A stretch of DNA of 64,000 nucleotides from the NCBI GenBank assembly GCA_001804705.1, contig MHAY01000001.1, positions 1 to 64,000 of the forward strand, read 5' to 3'. The position numbers and the translations under genes are program-made. Source of the DNA: Ignavibacteria bacterium RIFOXYC2_FULL_35_21. GTDB taxonomy: Bacteria > Bacteroidota > Ignavibacteria > Kapaibacteriales > UBA2268. The notes under the pieces were generated by a model. That model was not told the origin of the DNA. It worked only from the letters and a program-made list of their open reading frames with translations, and made no database searches. Each line of letters opens with the position of its first letter. Positions within the stretch are counted from its first letter, which is position 1. Positions 47,234 to 57,308 of the stretch are shown here, piece by piece.

Positions 47234-47746
47234 TTATAATCTGATTTTTTTAAAATCTTCTTTCATCTTACATATATCGTTTATCCAGCCTTCGATATCC
47301 TCCTCATGTTCCAATTCTTCATTCAGAATTGTCGTAGCAATTTGAAACGTAGAATGGTCTTTGCCATTAGTAAAATCGGCAATTTCTTTGTATCTCTGGA
47401 TAGCACAGCGCTCACCCTTGAGATTTTGTTCCAGAATAATTTCAACATAAGGGTCGGTGGGAGCATCATAATCACAACGTGCAAGAACCATCCAGTCGGA
47501 AGGATTAAGGACAGGAGTACCGCCAATCTGAATAATCCTGTCGACAAGCAAAACCGCGTGATTGAATTCCTGTGTTGCATGAAGCATAAGCTCAGGTTCG
47601 ATTTCAGACCGCATGGGGCCTTCCATTAATCGTGCTCCAATCCAATATTGGTAGTAAGCCAGCCATTCTTCCGATAGAGCGGCATTAAGAACGGAAATTA
47701 ATTGGTTCACATCAATGTCGAGGATTTCGATAGCTTTTCTTCCCAT
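47234..47746 (-). CDS. Ferritin-like/bacterioferritin-like diiron protein
   Basis: LNAALSEEWLAYYQYWIGARLMEG...MLHATQEFNHAVLLVDRI...LNEELEHEEDIEGW; start at MGRKA with AAGGAG upstream. Confidence 0.75.
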   Translation of the reverse strand: MGRKAIEILDIDVNQLISVLNAALSEEWLAYYQYWIGARLMEGPMRSEIEPELMLHATQEFNHAVLLVDRIIQIGGTPVLNPSDWMVLARCDYDAPTDPYVEIILEQNLKGERCAIQRYKEIADFTNGKDHSTFQIATTILNEELEHEEDIEGWINDICKMKEDFKKIRL

Positions 47747-47771
47747 AATAAACTCCTTAAAAAAACAAAAA

Positions 47772-48419
47772 TCATTCAATAGTGTATAAATAGTTTGGAA
47801 TTTTAACCTTTAGTATTGTCCAACCGCCGTCCAGGTCACTCCATTGGTCACCAACCGAACCAATAATATGATATTTTTTTGAAAGTTGTTTCCTGATGTG
47901 CGATTTGTATGCAAGGGCGGTTTTACTTTCAAATTCCGGGGGCCTGCAAATAAGCGTATCAAAATTTGTATAAGCTTCTTTTCTCAGGTTCTCGAGCGTT
48001 TTTTGGTACTGACTTTGTTTTCTCCCGGTAAGAAAGATAATGTGAATATTTTTATTATTAAGAGAATCGTATAGTCTTTTAACGCCTGGAATGGCTTTTG
48101 CATTAGCCGAATCAATCCAATTATCCCAGAGAGCTTCTGCATAGCTAAAGTTATAATTTACCTGGTAGCTCCAGCTTGAAAGAGCCGTCTCGTCGATGTC
48201 GAAAACAAAAGCAGAATGAGCGGGAATTGAAAGAAAGGACAGTATGAGCAATGCTTCGTCAACCGCCTTATTTACATCCCTTTCATAATTGCCTGAAACA
48301 TGATAGTCATATACAGCTTTTTTTGCATCGGATAAATTAATTAATTGAATTTCATGCCGAGCTAAGGAAGCTGAACAGAGAAGAAATAAAGGAAAAATAT
48401 ATGACAATGTTTTTTTCAT
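47772..48419 (-). CDS. HAD-superfamily acid phosphatase (class B-like), secreted
   Basis: Signal peptide; AFVFDIDETALSSW; IIFLTGRKQSQYQKTLENL; GSVGDQWSDLDGG. Confidence 0.85.
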   Translation of the reverse strand: MKKTLSYIFPLFLLCSASLARHEIQLINLSDAKKAVYDYHVSGNYERDVNKAVDEALLILSFLSIPAHSAFVFDIDETALSSWSYQVNYNFSYAEALWDNWIDSANAKAIPGVKRLYDSLNNKNIHIIFLTGRKQSQYQKTLENLRKEAYTNFDTLICRPPEFESKTALAYKSHIRKQLSKKYHIIGSVGDQWSDLDGGWTILKVKIPNYLYTIE

Positions 48420-48431
48420 AAATTACTCCAT

Positions 48432-48557
48432 TCATAGGACAGTACGCATATTACGGGTACTGTAGAGCGAATCAAAGTCCTTACCGAAGTTATCCGTTAT
48501 TTTTTCGGAAAGGCATTTGCCACCGTATCCTGAACGATATAATCCGAACTTTTTCAT
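48432..48557 (-). pseudogene. Remnant of DUF1016 (YhcG-type) N-terminal domain
   Basis: 41-codon ORF MKKFGLYRSGYGGKCLSEKITDNFGKDFDSLYSTRNMRTVL*, resembling the 'EYGKKLLEKLSKDLTKEFGKGFS..NLRNMRQFY' DUF1016 pattern (recalled, not searched). Confidence 0.5.
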
Positions 48558-48696
48558 TTTCTAATTTCCCTGTGCAGAGGAAATATAAATAATAAAAACC
48601 GCGACAAAAATAAAAGATGAAATTTTAATCAACATAGTTCTAAAAAATAAAAAATATTATAAAACAAGTATAATTAAAATCACCGACAAATACAAT

Positions 48697-49221
48697 TCAA
48701 TGAAGTTTTTCTGTATGATTCACAATATTTTGTTCAATCACCGCTTTAACAGCTTTTTCAATTAACTGAATATATGTAACAATTGGCTCAATACCTGCAT
48801 TATGCAAATGATCGTATATGCCATAACCCATGCCTCTTGCAAGCAGGTATTTACAATCCAAAATATTACCAATCATAGTATTATGTTTGTCTTCCGAGTG
48901 ATGGTCCCAGCCATGTCCCATTCCTGAACCGAATCCAATTCCTGCACCTTGTCCCATTCCGAAACTCTGGCCTTTTTGCATAATCATGTCAGTATCGGAT
49001 TCTAAGGGTATGGATTTAATACCACCGTGCTGATGTTGGTGTAAATGCTGATTATAAGGATGACCTGCTGCATGGAAATTAACTTTTTCCCTTCTTTCGT
49101 GTTTGATAACAGCATTGTTTTCTATGGTGAAAACTTCATAGAATCTTGCCGAGCCATAGTGCTGGCTTACAGATGTGCCATTGTTAGAAACAACTGCGAT
49201 TTTATAACTATCCGTATCCAT
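48697..49221 (-). CDS. Dinitrogenase iron-molybdenum cofactor biosynthesis (NifX/NifB-like) protein with His/Gly-rich insert
   Basis: KIAVVSNNGTSVSQHYGSARFYEVFTIENNAV; HLHQHQHGG and GMGQGAGIGFGSGMGHGWDHH insert; DCKYLLARGMGYGIYDHLHNAGIEPIVT. Confidence 0.82.
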   Translation of the reverse strand: MDTDSYKIAVVSNNGTSVSQHYGSARFYEVFTIENNAVIKHERREKVNFHAAGHPYNQHLHQHQHGGIKSIPLESDTDMIMQKGQSFGMGQGAGIGFGSGMGHGWDHHSEDKHNTMIGNILDCKYLLARGMGYGIYDHLHNAGIEPIVTYIQLIEKAVKAVIEQNIVNHTEKLH

Positions 49222-49232
49222 TGTAAAACTCC

Positions 49233-49658
49233 TTAAATTACTTTAATTCCCTCTTCTTGAGGATTAATATCTATTCTTGCCAATTTTGGACAATTTTTAC
49301 ATTTATCCCTTCTACTTGAAATAAAATTTCTACTTGTGATTTTATTTTTTTGTTCATTTAATATGAAATCGGAGCAGAAATCACCACCTTCAATTACAAG
49401 AGCTTTACCATTTATTAATGCATCCGCCACAATATATCTCGCTTTTTCGACAATCCTTCCAAATGTAGCTCTTGAAATACCCATTTGCATTGCTGCATCC
49501 TCATGAAACATAGCTTCTAAATCTGCCAGTCTTAATGATTCAAGTTCATCGTGACTGATTATATTTTTTTCTAAATTTCTCATCATAATTCCGCTCGGCT
49601 TGAAAAAAGTCGAAGCCGGAAATCGTTCTACAAATCTACATTTTCTTGGTCTTGACAT
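49233..49658 (-). CDS. DUF134 family DNA-binding protein
   Basis: MSRPRKCRFVERFP...LESLRLADLEAMFHEDAAMQMGISRATFGRIVEKARYIVADALINGKALVIEGG. Confidence 0.9.
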   Translation of the reverse strand: MSRPRKCRFVERFPASTFFKPSGIMMRNLEKNIISHDELESLRLADLEAMFHEDAAMQMGISRATFGRIVEKARYIVADALINGKALVIEGGDFCSDFILNEQKNKITSRNFISSRRDKCKNCPKLARIDINPQEEGIKVI

Positions 49659-50498
49659 AATTTTTTAATAATTTAATTATGAGCATATACTCAAAACTAA
49701 TAAAATATGTTTAATAAAAAAAATGTTCTCGAATAAAATTGTTATATGAATTTTTTGATTATTTCGCTACAAAGGAAATTGATTTATGAAGGATAAATTA
49801 GTATAAACAAACAATGGTGTCCGCCCCCGCTTTTTTAAGGGGGAATTCTCTGAAAAATAATACTATTTCTTATTAATAATATTATTATATCTGACAATAG
49901 TGATAAACAAACAAACAATTGATGTTAGTTTTAATATTTCAGTAAACCAAGTAAACATTTTAACAACAATAGGTATTATAAACTATCTTGCATTTTGATA
50001 CATCCATACTTCACAAAAACTATACATTTTTTGAAAACAATAGCGGACATTTTATTGTTTATTTGTTTTATCTTCGATTTATTTTGATGAACAAGGAAGG
50101 CAAGAAGAATAAGGGCATTTCGGGATATTATATAAAATCAGATAAAACAAGATTGATTAAGATAAATAATTTTGTGCTCCCTGTGGGAATTTATATGATA
50201 ACCGAAACATTAGTTCTGCACTTGCTTTTCAGATAAATATAAAATTTTTACGGACACTATTTTGTTTATTGACTTTGATATATTATTAATTATAGTATTA
50301 AGAAAAGATGACATGTAAATTAAGATTTGTTAGGAATATTTTGCATTGATTATTTTTTTAATGCAAGCAATGCGTATTTTCCTTAACAACTTCAATAACC
50401 TCAATTATGACATTTTTATGACAATTCTTTTACTTGCCAATGACATTCTGTTTTTCTATATAGATTAATTTCGCTTCGTAAAAAATAAGGAGAATGTA

Positions 50499-51515
50499 AT
50501 GGATGCGGAAAATCAAATTATAAAAACAATACTCGATAATTTCAAAGGAACTAAGGGACATTTGAATGAGTTCTTTCATTCAGATTCAGAAATTATCAGG
50601 CTCGGAAATAAAGATTATCTCCTAACTGTTGACAACTATTCTGACGAAGACCACTTCCGGACAAACAACCCTTATGTTCTTGGCAGGAACCTTGCAGTCT
50701 CTACAATCAGCGATATTTTCGCCTCCGGAGGCAGGCCTGTTTTCTTTGCAAACAGTCTTACAAAAGCTGGAGACTGGGACCTTGAATATATTAATCGGTT
50801 TTCAAAAGGCATTTCAGATGTTTTGCAAATTTGTGATGCAGTGTTTATCGGTGGTGATTTAGGTTATTCTCACAATTGGAATTTTACCGGAATTGCCATA
50901 GGAGAGTCTGAACGAATCGTTACAAGGAAAGGAGCTGCTCCCGGTGATTTTATTTATCTGACCGGTCCTGTTGGAAACGGTAATTTTGAATCTGCATCCC
51001 AACTGACAAAACTTGTTAAGGGATTAGAGAATTTATTCGAGAACAATATCATTCAGTTCCCGCTAAGGCTTAAAGAATCCGGCCTTGTATCAAAATTTGC
51101 AAGTTCTTGCATTGATACAAGTGACGGACTTTTTAAATCACTAAGTATTATTTCAGAGTTAAATAATACAGGTTTTTTGATTTCTGATATACCATACTCG
51201 GACCCCGGGCTGAAACTTACAAACAGCCTGCATTTACCTGAAGAGATACTGATGTTTGGTGAAAGCGGTGAATATGAACTCATGTTTACAATTCATCCTC
51301 AGGATGAAATCAATATGCTCTCTAAGTCATCAGAACTTGACATCGAGTTGTTTAAAATCGGTAGTATAACAGAAAATAAACAAAAATTGATGCAGAATTC
51401 AGCTCAGTCAATCAATTTTAATGATTTTAACATTGAGGCAAGAAGTTTTGAAAGTCATTATGATTATATCGGCGAATTAACTCAATATTTGTCTAATAAA
51501 CTTCATAAAATGTGA
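50499..51515 (+). CDS. ThiL-like / AIR synthase-related kinase
   Basis: DYLLTVDNYSDEDHFR, GRNLAVSTISDIFASGGRPVFFANSL, IDTSDGLFKSL. Confidence 0.8.
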   Translation: MDAENQIIKTILDNFKGTKGHLNEFFHSDSEIIRLGNKDYLLTVDNYSDEDHFRTNNPYVLGRNLAVSTISDIFASGGRPVFFANSLTKAGDWDLEYINRFSKGISDVLQICDAVFIGGDLGYSHNWNFTGIAIGESERIVTRKGAAPGDFIYLTGPVGNGNFESASQLTKLVKGLENLFENNIIQFPLRLKESGLVSKFASSCIDTSDGLFKSLSIISELNNTGFLISDIPYSDPGLKLTNSLHLPEEILMFGESGEYELMFTIHPQDEINMLSKSSELDIELFKIGSITENKQKLMQNSAQSINFNDFNIEARSFESHYDYIGELTQYLSNKLHKM

Positions 51516-52546
51516 TGGGAAAGATAATCCTTACCGGAGCCAGTGGACTTACAGGAACTCACATTGCCGAGTATTTTTCTGCCCGAGGTCTGAAACTTAC
51601 TTGCCTGGTAAGGTGGAGCAGTAACATTGAATTCCTTAAAACACTAAATGTAGAAATATGTTATGCCGATTTAAATAATCCCGAAGAACTAAGAAAAGCC
51701 TTACACGGTGCTGAGTGTATTATTCATACAGCAGGAAAAGTCGGCGACTGGGGATGCTTCGATGAATTTTATAAAACTAATGTCATTGGCACATTAAACT
51801 TATTGGAAGCTGCAAAATTCAATGATGTCAAACATTTTATTACAACCGGTTCAATATCCTGTTATGGTGAGGAATCAACACCGGTCGTTAAAAATGAGGA
51901 AATGGAGTATAACTCTCATTATAATTATTTCCTTGATAAAATTTTTCCTTCCGGAATGAATTATTACAGAGACACAAAAGCTGAAATAAATAATCGTGCA
52001 ATAGAATATTGCAATAAAAATGATATTAACCTGACCATTATTGAACCGGCATGGATTTACGGAGAAAGGGAATTTAATTCCGGATTTTATGATTTTCTGA
52101 AATCAATGAAAAGCGGTTTGTCTTTTACACCCGGTTCAAGAAAAAACAAATTTCATACAATTTATGTAAGGGATTTGGCAAAAATCTATTACCTGGCTTA
52201 TCAGAAAAAGCTTGTCGGAATAAATAAAATTTTAGCAGTTGCGACTAAAGCAGAATTTCAATACAAATTACTCGATTTGTTCTGCTGGAACGCAGGTTTC
52301 AGGATTCCCAAAAGAATCCCAAAGTTTTTTATCTATCCGCCAGCTTTTTTAACCGAGCTTTTTTATACTGCTTTTCGAATAAAAACTGCTCCGGCGATAT
52401 CCCGTGCAAGAATTAATATTTTTTATGATAACATAGAATATTCTGGTAAAAAAGCCAGGGAACTACTTGGTTATGAACCGGACTATACTCTGGAAGAAAG
52501 CATAGAGAAAACTGTCAGGTGGTATAAGGATAATAACTATTTATAA
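51512..52546 (+). CDS. NAD-dependent epimerase/dehydratase or 3-beta-HSD family
   Basis: ILTGASGLTGTHIAEYF Rossmann motif; CIIHTAGKVGDWG; TGSISCYG; NYYRDTKAEINNRA. Confidence 0.88.
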   Translation: MMGKIILTGASGLTGTHIAEYFSARGLKLTCLVRWSSNIEFLKTLNVEICYADLNNPEELRKALHGAECIIHTAGKVGDWGCFDEFYKTNVIGTLNLLEAAKFNDVKHFITTGSISCYGEESTPVVKNEEMEYNSHYNYFLDKIFPSGMNYYRDTKAEINNRAIEYCNKNDINLTIIEPAWIYGEREFNSGFYDFLKSMKSGLSFTPGSRKNKFHTIYVRDLAKIYYLAYQKKLVGINKILAVATKAEFQYKLLDLFCWNAGFRIPKRIPKFFIYPPAFLTELFYTAFRIKTAPAISRARINIFYDNIEYSGKKARELLGYEPDYTLEESIEKTVRWYKDNNYL

Positions 52547-52556
52547 ATTTTTTTTA

Positions 52557-53852
52557 TTGTTTTATATGAAAAAGGTTAAAAATCTTATCGGTATCAGGAA
52601 AAGGATATATGAAATTTATATCAAAATCTATGTCCTTATGCATTTTACAAAAGAAATTGTTACAGGTAAGTTTCCTGTAAAAAATTTCTATAGATTTTTG
52701 AAAAGACTTTTATTCTTTCTTTCCAAGATGAGAGATAATAAATATGTCAAATCTGGCAAATACACAAAAGTCAATTTGTATGTCCCGGCTTTTCCATCAG
52801 AAGCTTTTTTCAAAGCTTGCAGGAAAGTAATGATTGCAGACGAAAAAATGCCCTGCGTTACAGTATTATTATCTGTTACTTCAGCATGCCGGTACAACTG
52901 TGAGCATTGCTATCAAAAGCTTGATTACGGGAAGGACATGGATATTAATATTCTCTGCGAGGTAACAAAACAGCTCGATAATATGGGTGTATCTTTTTTT
53001 AATATAGAGGGCGGAGAACCATTCCTTGTTTTCGACAGACTCGTAAAGCTCTGCAAAGCAGTTAATGTGGGTGAAATTTGGGTTAATTCAACAGGTGACG
53101 GAGTAACATTAGAGAGACTTCTTACTTTAAAGGAAATTGGGGTTAAGGGATTGATGTTTTCTCTTCATTCGGCAGAACCTGAAAAAATCAACTCTTTCAT
53201 GAAAAGCGATAAAGCCTGGTATAATCTGAATAACGGAATTGATTTATGTCACAAGGCAGGACTTAAAGTTGCTGCCAATACATGTATTTTAAAAGATGAT
53301 TATTATAATGGAACATTTGATACAATTCTTAACCTTGCAAAAGATATAGGAGTCTCTATTATCCAATTAATCAAGCCGAAACCCTCAGGCGGCTGGCTTG
53401 GTGCCGAGATTGATAACTTCACAAAAGAAGACTTGGAGTATATTGAGAAATTTGTTTTTATGTATAACAATCATCCGGAATTGATTGATTATCCATTTAT
53501 TGCTGCACAAATTGTTGATGAGAAGAGCGATATGTTTGGCTGTACGGCAGGCGGAACCGATAGGTTTTACATCAATGCAAAAGGGGATGTCCAGCCATGC
53601 GAGTTTCTGAATATTTCTTTTGGCAACATCACATCAGAGGATTTCACAAGCATATACACAAGAATGAGAAATAGCTTTAATGAACCGGGTGACCGTTGGC
53701 TGTGTGAAGTCTGTTCTAACAGCGTCAGGGAAACTGTTGTGGAACATGGTGTAAAGGCTCTGCCATTAAACAAGGAATTGTCATTAAATGTTATAAATAA
53801 TTGGCAGAGAGGAAATGTTCCTGACTTTTATAGAAAAGTTGTTGAATTATAA
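52557..53852 (+). CDS. Radical SAM / SPASM domain protein
   Basis: SACRYNCEHCYQ (CxxxCxxC); GGEPFLVFDRL; C-terminal GCTAGGTDRFYINAKGDVQPCEFL...WLCEVC. Confidence 0.9.
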   Translation: MFYMKKVKNLIGIRKRIYEIYIKIYVLMHFTKEIVTGKFPVKNFYRFLKRLLFFLSKMRDNKYVKSGKYTKVNLYVPAFPSEAFFKACRKVMIADEKMPCVTVLLSVTSACRYNCEHCYQKLDYGKDMDINILCEVTKQLDNMGVSFFNIEGGEPFLVFDRLVKLCKAVNVGEIWVNSTGDGVTLERLLTLKEIGVKGLMFSLHSAEPEKINSFMKSDKAWYNLNNGIDLCHKAGLKVAANTCILKDDYYNGTFDTILNLAKDIGVSIIQLIKPKPSGGWLGAEIDNFTKEDLEYIEKFVFMYNNHPELIDYPFIAAQIVDEKSDMFGCTAGGTDRFYINAKGDVQPCEFLNISFGNITSEDFTSIYTRMRNSFNEPGDRWLCEVCSNSVRETVVEHGVKALPLNKELSLNVINNWQRGNVPDFYRKVVEL

Positions 53853-53862
53853 AAATTAAAAT

Positions 53863-54888
53863 ATGAAAACCGGAAATAAATATATTACATTTATCAGGGC
53901 ATATATTAAATCAATGAGATTATATTACTCATTCATTACGGGTATTAGCGGTTTAATAGGTTTATCATTTTATCAGTATCTCGCTTACTCCGGTGATGAC
54001 AAAACATTTTTTGGTTTTAACCATACTATTGAAACACCAACACCTTTGCCGAAATTGTTATTAATTCTTATTATTCTATTTCTCAGTTGGGGAATCAATC
54101 AAATTTATAATGACTATCTTGGATTAAAGGAAGACAGGATTAATGCCCCCGATAGACCAATGGTCTCTGGTGAGCTCAATCCCCTGGCAGCTGTTTTTGT
54201 TTCAACTATGCTGATGATAATAGCATTTTGCTTAACATGGTTTTTCCTCGAAACCGAAGCAATCATCCCATTGATTATTGGAGTTGGTTTAAATATCCTT
54301 TATGAATATGCCAAGGGCTATGGTTTATGGGGAAACATAATTTTCGGTTTCATGATTTCTACTTGTAGCATGTATGGTTTTCTTGCATCAGGAAAATCAG
54401 ACATATCATTGTTTTCATTAAGCCAGATTCTGCTGATAGTTTACATAGCTTTAATAAATGGCTTGATGACGTTCTATACATATTTTAAGGATTATGAAGG
54501 CGATAAAGCTGTTGGTAAAAAGACCATCATCGTCAGGATGGGATTGGTTAAATCGCAGAAATTATCCATCATAGCATCATTTCTTCCCTTAGCTGTATTC
54601 TTAATTTTTTATTACGGTATCGGAGCTTGGCATTTCGAGTTAAACGGTATTTTTCTTGTTTTAGGCCTTTTGGCTACAGGCTTGCAGATATGGACCGGTT
54701 ATCTTTATTTTATTAATCCGAAAGGAGAAATGACATATTTTTCTCTGGCTATGAATTTCAGAGCATGCACATGTTCGGAATCGGCATTGATTTCCGTATT
54801 TAATCCTGCTTTGGGTGTTGTTCTGTTCCTTATGTCATATTTCTTTATTGGTTTTCTTTTTAATTTTCATGTTAATAGAAAGGGTTAA
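53863..54888 (+). CDS. UbiA-family prenyltransferase
   Basis: INQIYNDYLGLKEDRINAPDRPMVSGELN and TYFKDYEGDKAVGKKTIIVRMG; multi-TM. Confidence 0.9.
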   Translation: MKTGNKYITFIRAYIKSMRLYYSFITGISGLIGLSFYQYLAYSGDDKTFFGFNHTIETPTPLPKLLLILIILFLSWGINQIYNDYLGLKEDRINAPDRPMVSGELNPLAAVFVSTMLMIIAFCLTWFFLETEAIIPLIIGVGLNILYEYAKGYGLWGNIIFGFMISTCSMYGFLASGKSDISLFSLSQILLIVYIALINGLMTFYTYFKDYEGDKAVGKKTIIVRMGLVKSQKLSIIASFLPLAVFLIFYYGIGAWHFELNGIFLVLGLLATGLQIWTGYLYFINPKGEMTYFSLAMNFRACTCSESALISVFNPALGVVLFLMSYFFIGFLFNFHVNRKG

Positions 54889-54890
54889 CT

Positions 54891-56105
54891 GTGACTAACT
54901 TGCTCTTCAGTGGAAAAAATATCGGTAAGCTGCATCTGAAAAACCGGATAATACGTTCAGCCACCTACGAAGGCGCCAGCGACCGTTATGGATTTCCGGC
55001 TAAGAAGTATTTGACTATTTATGAAACCCTGGCAAAATATGACGTTGGAATGATTATCACAGGCTTTTCTTATGTCTCGAAACAAGGGAAAGCAATGCAG
55101 ACAGCTCAATCCGGCATTGATTCCGCAGAGAAAATTAAGTATTTCCGTGATGTTACAAATGCAGTCCATAATTATAATTGTCCTATTATTTTGCAATTAG
55201 CTCACACCGGCAGGCAAACCTTAGAAATTGAAACAGGAACAACCCCGGTTTCAAGCACAACGAAAAAATCAATCTATTTCAGAGAAAAACCTAAGCTTAT
55301 AACTCCGGAAGAAATAAAGGAAGTCATAACTCAATTTACCAACTCTTCAATTTATGCTAAAGAAAGTGGATTCGACGGTGTTCAGCTTCATGCTGGGCAT
55401 GGCTATCTTCTTCATCAGTTTTTATTACCTGAAACCAATAAACTATCTAACGAATTTGGTATTGATAAATCAACAGGATTCGGAACAAAAATTATTGATG
55501 TTATTATAGATAATATCAAAGAGAAATGCGGAAATGATTTCCCGGTGCTTATCAAAATCAGCGGGAACCATGATATTTCGAATAATTATCATAGTGATAA
55601 GTTTGAAAATCTTATAGCCTTTTTAGATTCAAAGCGGTTTTCTGCCATCGAAATCAGTTATGGTACGATGGATTACCCTCTTAATATTTTTAGGGGGAAC
55701 CTGAACCTCGATACTGTTTATAGATATAATCCGATTTACAAAACCGACAGCAAAATCAAAAGATTTCTTTCTGAACAGTATATTCAAAGAATCATTCAGC
55801 CAAAATTTAAGAAATTTACCCGGATGTATAATCTCAGTTTTGCCGAAAGAGCTAAGAAACTAACTGATATACCAATAATCTCCGTTGGTGGTTTCAGGTC
55901 GGGAAATGAAATTGAATTTGCCATTTCAAAAGGTAAAGCGGATTTTGTCAGTCTTTCAAGGCCCTTTATTTGTGAACCCGATTTTGTAATAAAACTGAAA
56001 AATTCCGGGATTAACTATGAATCTAAATGTAAAAATTGCAATGAATGTGTTTTTATGTGTGACTCAGGTAAAGTCACTGCTTGTTATACAAATAATAAAA
56101 ATTAA
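54891..56105 (+). CDS. NADH:flavin oxidoreductase / Old Yellow Enzyme-like with C-terminal Cys cluster
   Basis: LKNRIIRSATYEGASD; ILQLAHTGRQT; FDGVQLHAGHGYLLHQFLLPETNK; CKNCNECVFMC. Confidence 0.88.
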   Translation: MTNLLFSGKNIGKLHLKNRIIRSATYEGASDRYGFPAKKYLTIYETLAKYDVGMIITGFSYVSKQGKAMQTAQSGIDSAEKIKYFRDVTNAVHNYNCPIILQLAHTGRQTLEIETGTTPVSSTTKKSIYFREKPKLITPEEIKEVITQFTNSSIYAKESGFDGVQLHAGHGYLLHQFLLPETNKLSNEFGIDKSTGFGTKIIDVIIDNIKEKCGNDFPVLIKISGNHDISNNYHSDKFENLIAFLDSKRFSAIEISYGTMDYPLNIFRGNLNLDTVYRYNPIYKTDSKIKRFLSEQYIQRIIQPKFKKFTRMYNLSFAERAKKLTDIPIISVGGFRSGNEIEFAISKGKADFVSLSRPFICEPDFVIKLKNSGINYESKCKNCNECVFMCDSGKVTACYTNNKN

Positions 56106-56125
56106 TTTTTTAAGGAGTATTAATC

Positions 56126-57307
56126 ATGATGAATCCTGAAAATAATCTGAAAGACAGAGTAGAATACGATGATTCTGTTCTGACAAATATCGGATATAAT
56201 CCTTATTATTTATCGATTAATAGTGAACAGTCCGATATGATAACCGTTAACGGCAGAAAAATGATAAACCTTGCAACAAATAACTATCTTGGTTTATCTA
56301 ATGATGAAAGAATCAAATCTGCTTATATTGACGCTATTAATAAATATGGAATATCCATGTGCGCTACTCCCATTGCAGGTGGGTATACTGAACTATTTGA
56401 AACAACACAGAAAAAACTGTCCCGTTTTATCGGTGTCGAAAACGTGCTTGTCTATCCATCCTGCTACCAGGCAAATAATGGTATTTTCCAGGCAGTTGCT
56501 CGTAAGGAAGATTTAATTCTTTTTGACAGGTATGCTCATTCTTCGCTAATTCAGGGAATAAAAAGTGTTGGATGCAAAATGCTTCCCTTCAGCCATAACA
56601 ATGTTGAATGTCTTGAGTATCTTCTTAATAAATCAACAAATTTTGCGAAAGTATTTGTTGTAACCGAATCGGTTTTTTCTACTGAAGGGGCAATAGCACC
56701 TTTCAGAGAAATTTATGATTTATGCAAAAAATACGATGCAATTCCGGTTGTTGATGACTCACATGGAATAGGTGTTATCGGTAAAAACGGAAGAGGAATA
56801 CTTACTTTTTCTGGAATTGAAAATTATGAAGGGATTTATACATCTTCGCTTGGGAAAGCTTTGGCTAATAATTGTGGTGTTGTAGGAGGCAGTAAGGAAC
56901 TTATCAGCTTTTTGAGTTTTTTCAGCTCCCATCTGATTTATTCTACTGCTGTTTCACCGGCTGTTTTGGCTGGTATTAACAAGACAATAGAAATAGTAGA
57001 AGAAGAATATTACTCACTTGCAAAGACAATCTACACTTATTCACAGGAGATTAAATCGTCCCTGATTGAAAATGGGTTTAAAGTTTCTGACAGCAAAGCA
57101 CCGATTAATTCGATTATAGCCGGAACATCTGACAAAACTGTTGATTTGGCAAAACAATTATTTCTGAAGGATGTTTTATCAACACCGTTTATTTTCCCAT
57201 CCGTTCCCAAAAATGACGGCAGAATAAGGCTGATTGCCGGTGCAAATCTTAAAGAATGCACTATTGACAGGGTGCTGGAGCTATTTAAAAATATCAGGTT
57301 AAACTGA
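56126..57307 (+). CDS. PLP-dependent alpha-oxoamine synthase family (AONS / KBL / serine palmitoyltransferase-like)
   Basis: NLATNNYLGLSNDERIK; VVDDSHGIGVIGKNGRG; YTSSLGKALANNCGVVGG. Confidence 0.9.
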   Translation: MMNPENNLKDRVEYDDSVLTNIGYNPYYLSINSEQSDMITVNGRKMINLATNNYLGLSNDERIKSAYIDAINKYGISMCATPIAGGYTELFETTQKKLSRFIGVENVLVYPSCYQANNGIFQAVARKEDLILFDRYAHSSLIQGIKSVGCKMLPFSHNNVECLEYLLNKSTNFAKVFVVTESVFSTEGAIAPFREIYDLCKKYDAIPVVDDSHGIGVIGKNGRGILTFSGIENYEGIYTSSLGKALANNCGVVGGSKELISFLSFFSSHLIYSTAVSPAVLAGINKTIEIVEEEYYSLAKTIYTYSQEIKSSLIENGFKVSDSKAPINSIIAGTSDKTVDLAKQLFLKDVLSTPFIFPSVPKNDGRIRLIAGANLKECTIDRVLELFKNIRLN

Positions 57308-57308
57308 G

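Noticed and set aside
49988-50236. 82 aa plus-strand ORF in the gap before the biosynthetic cluster
   Set aside because: No recognisable domain or clear ribosome-binding site; it could be a small protein (internal ATG 50087) but I cannot support it.
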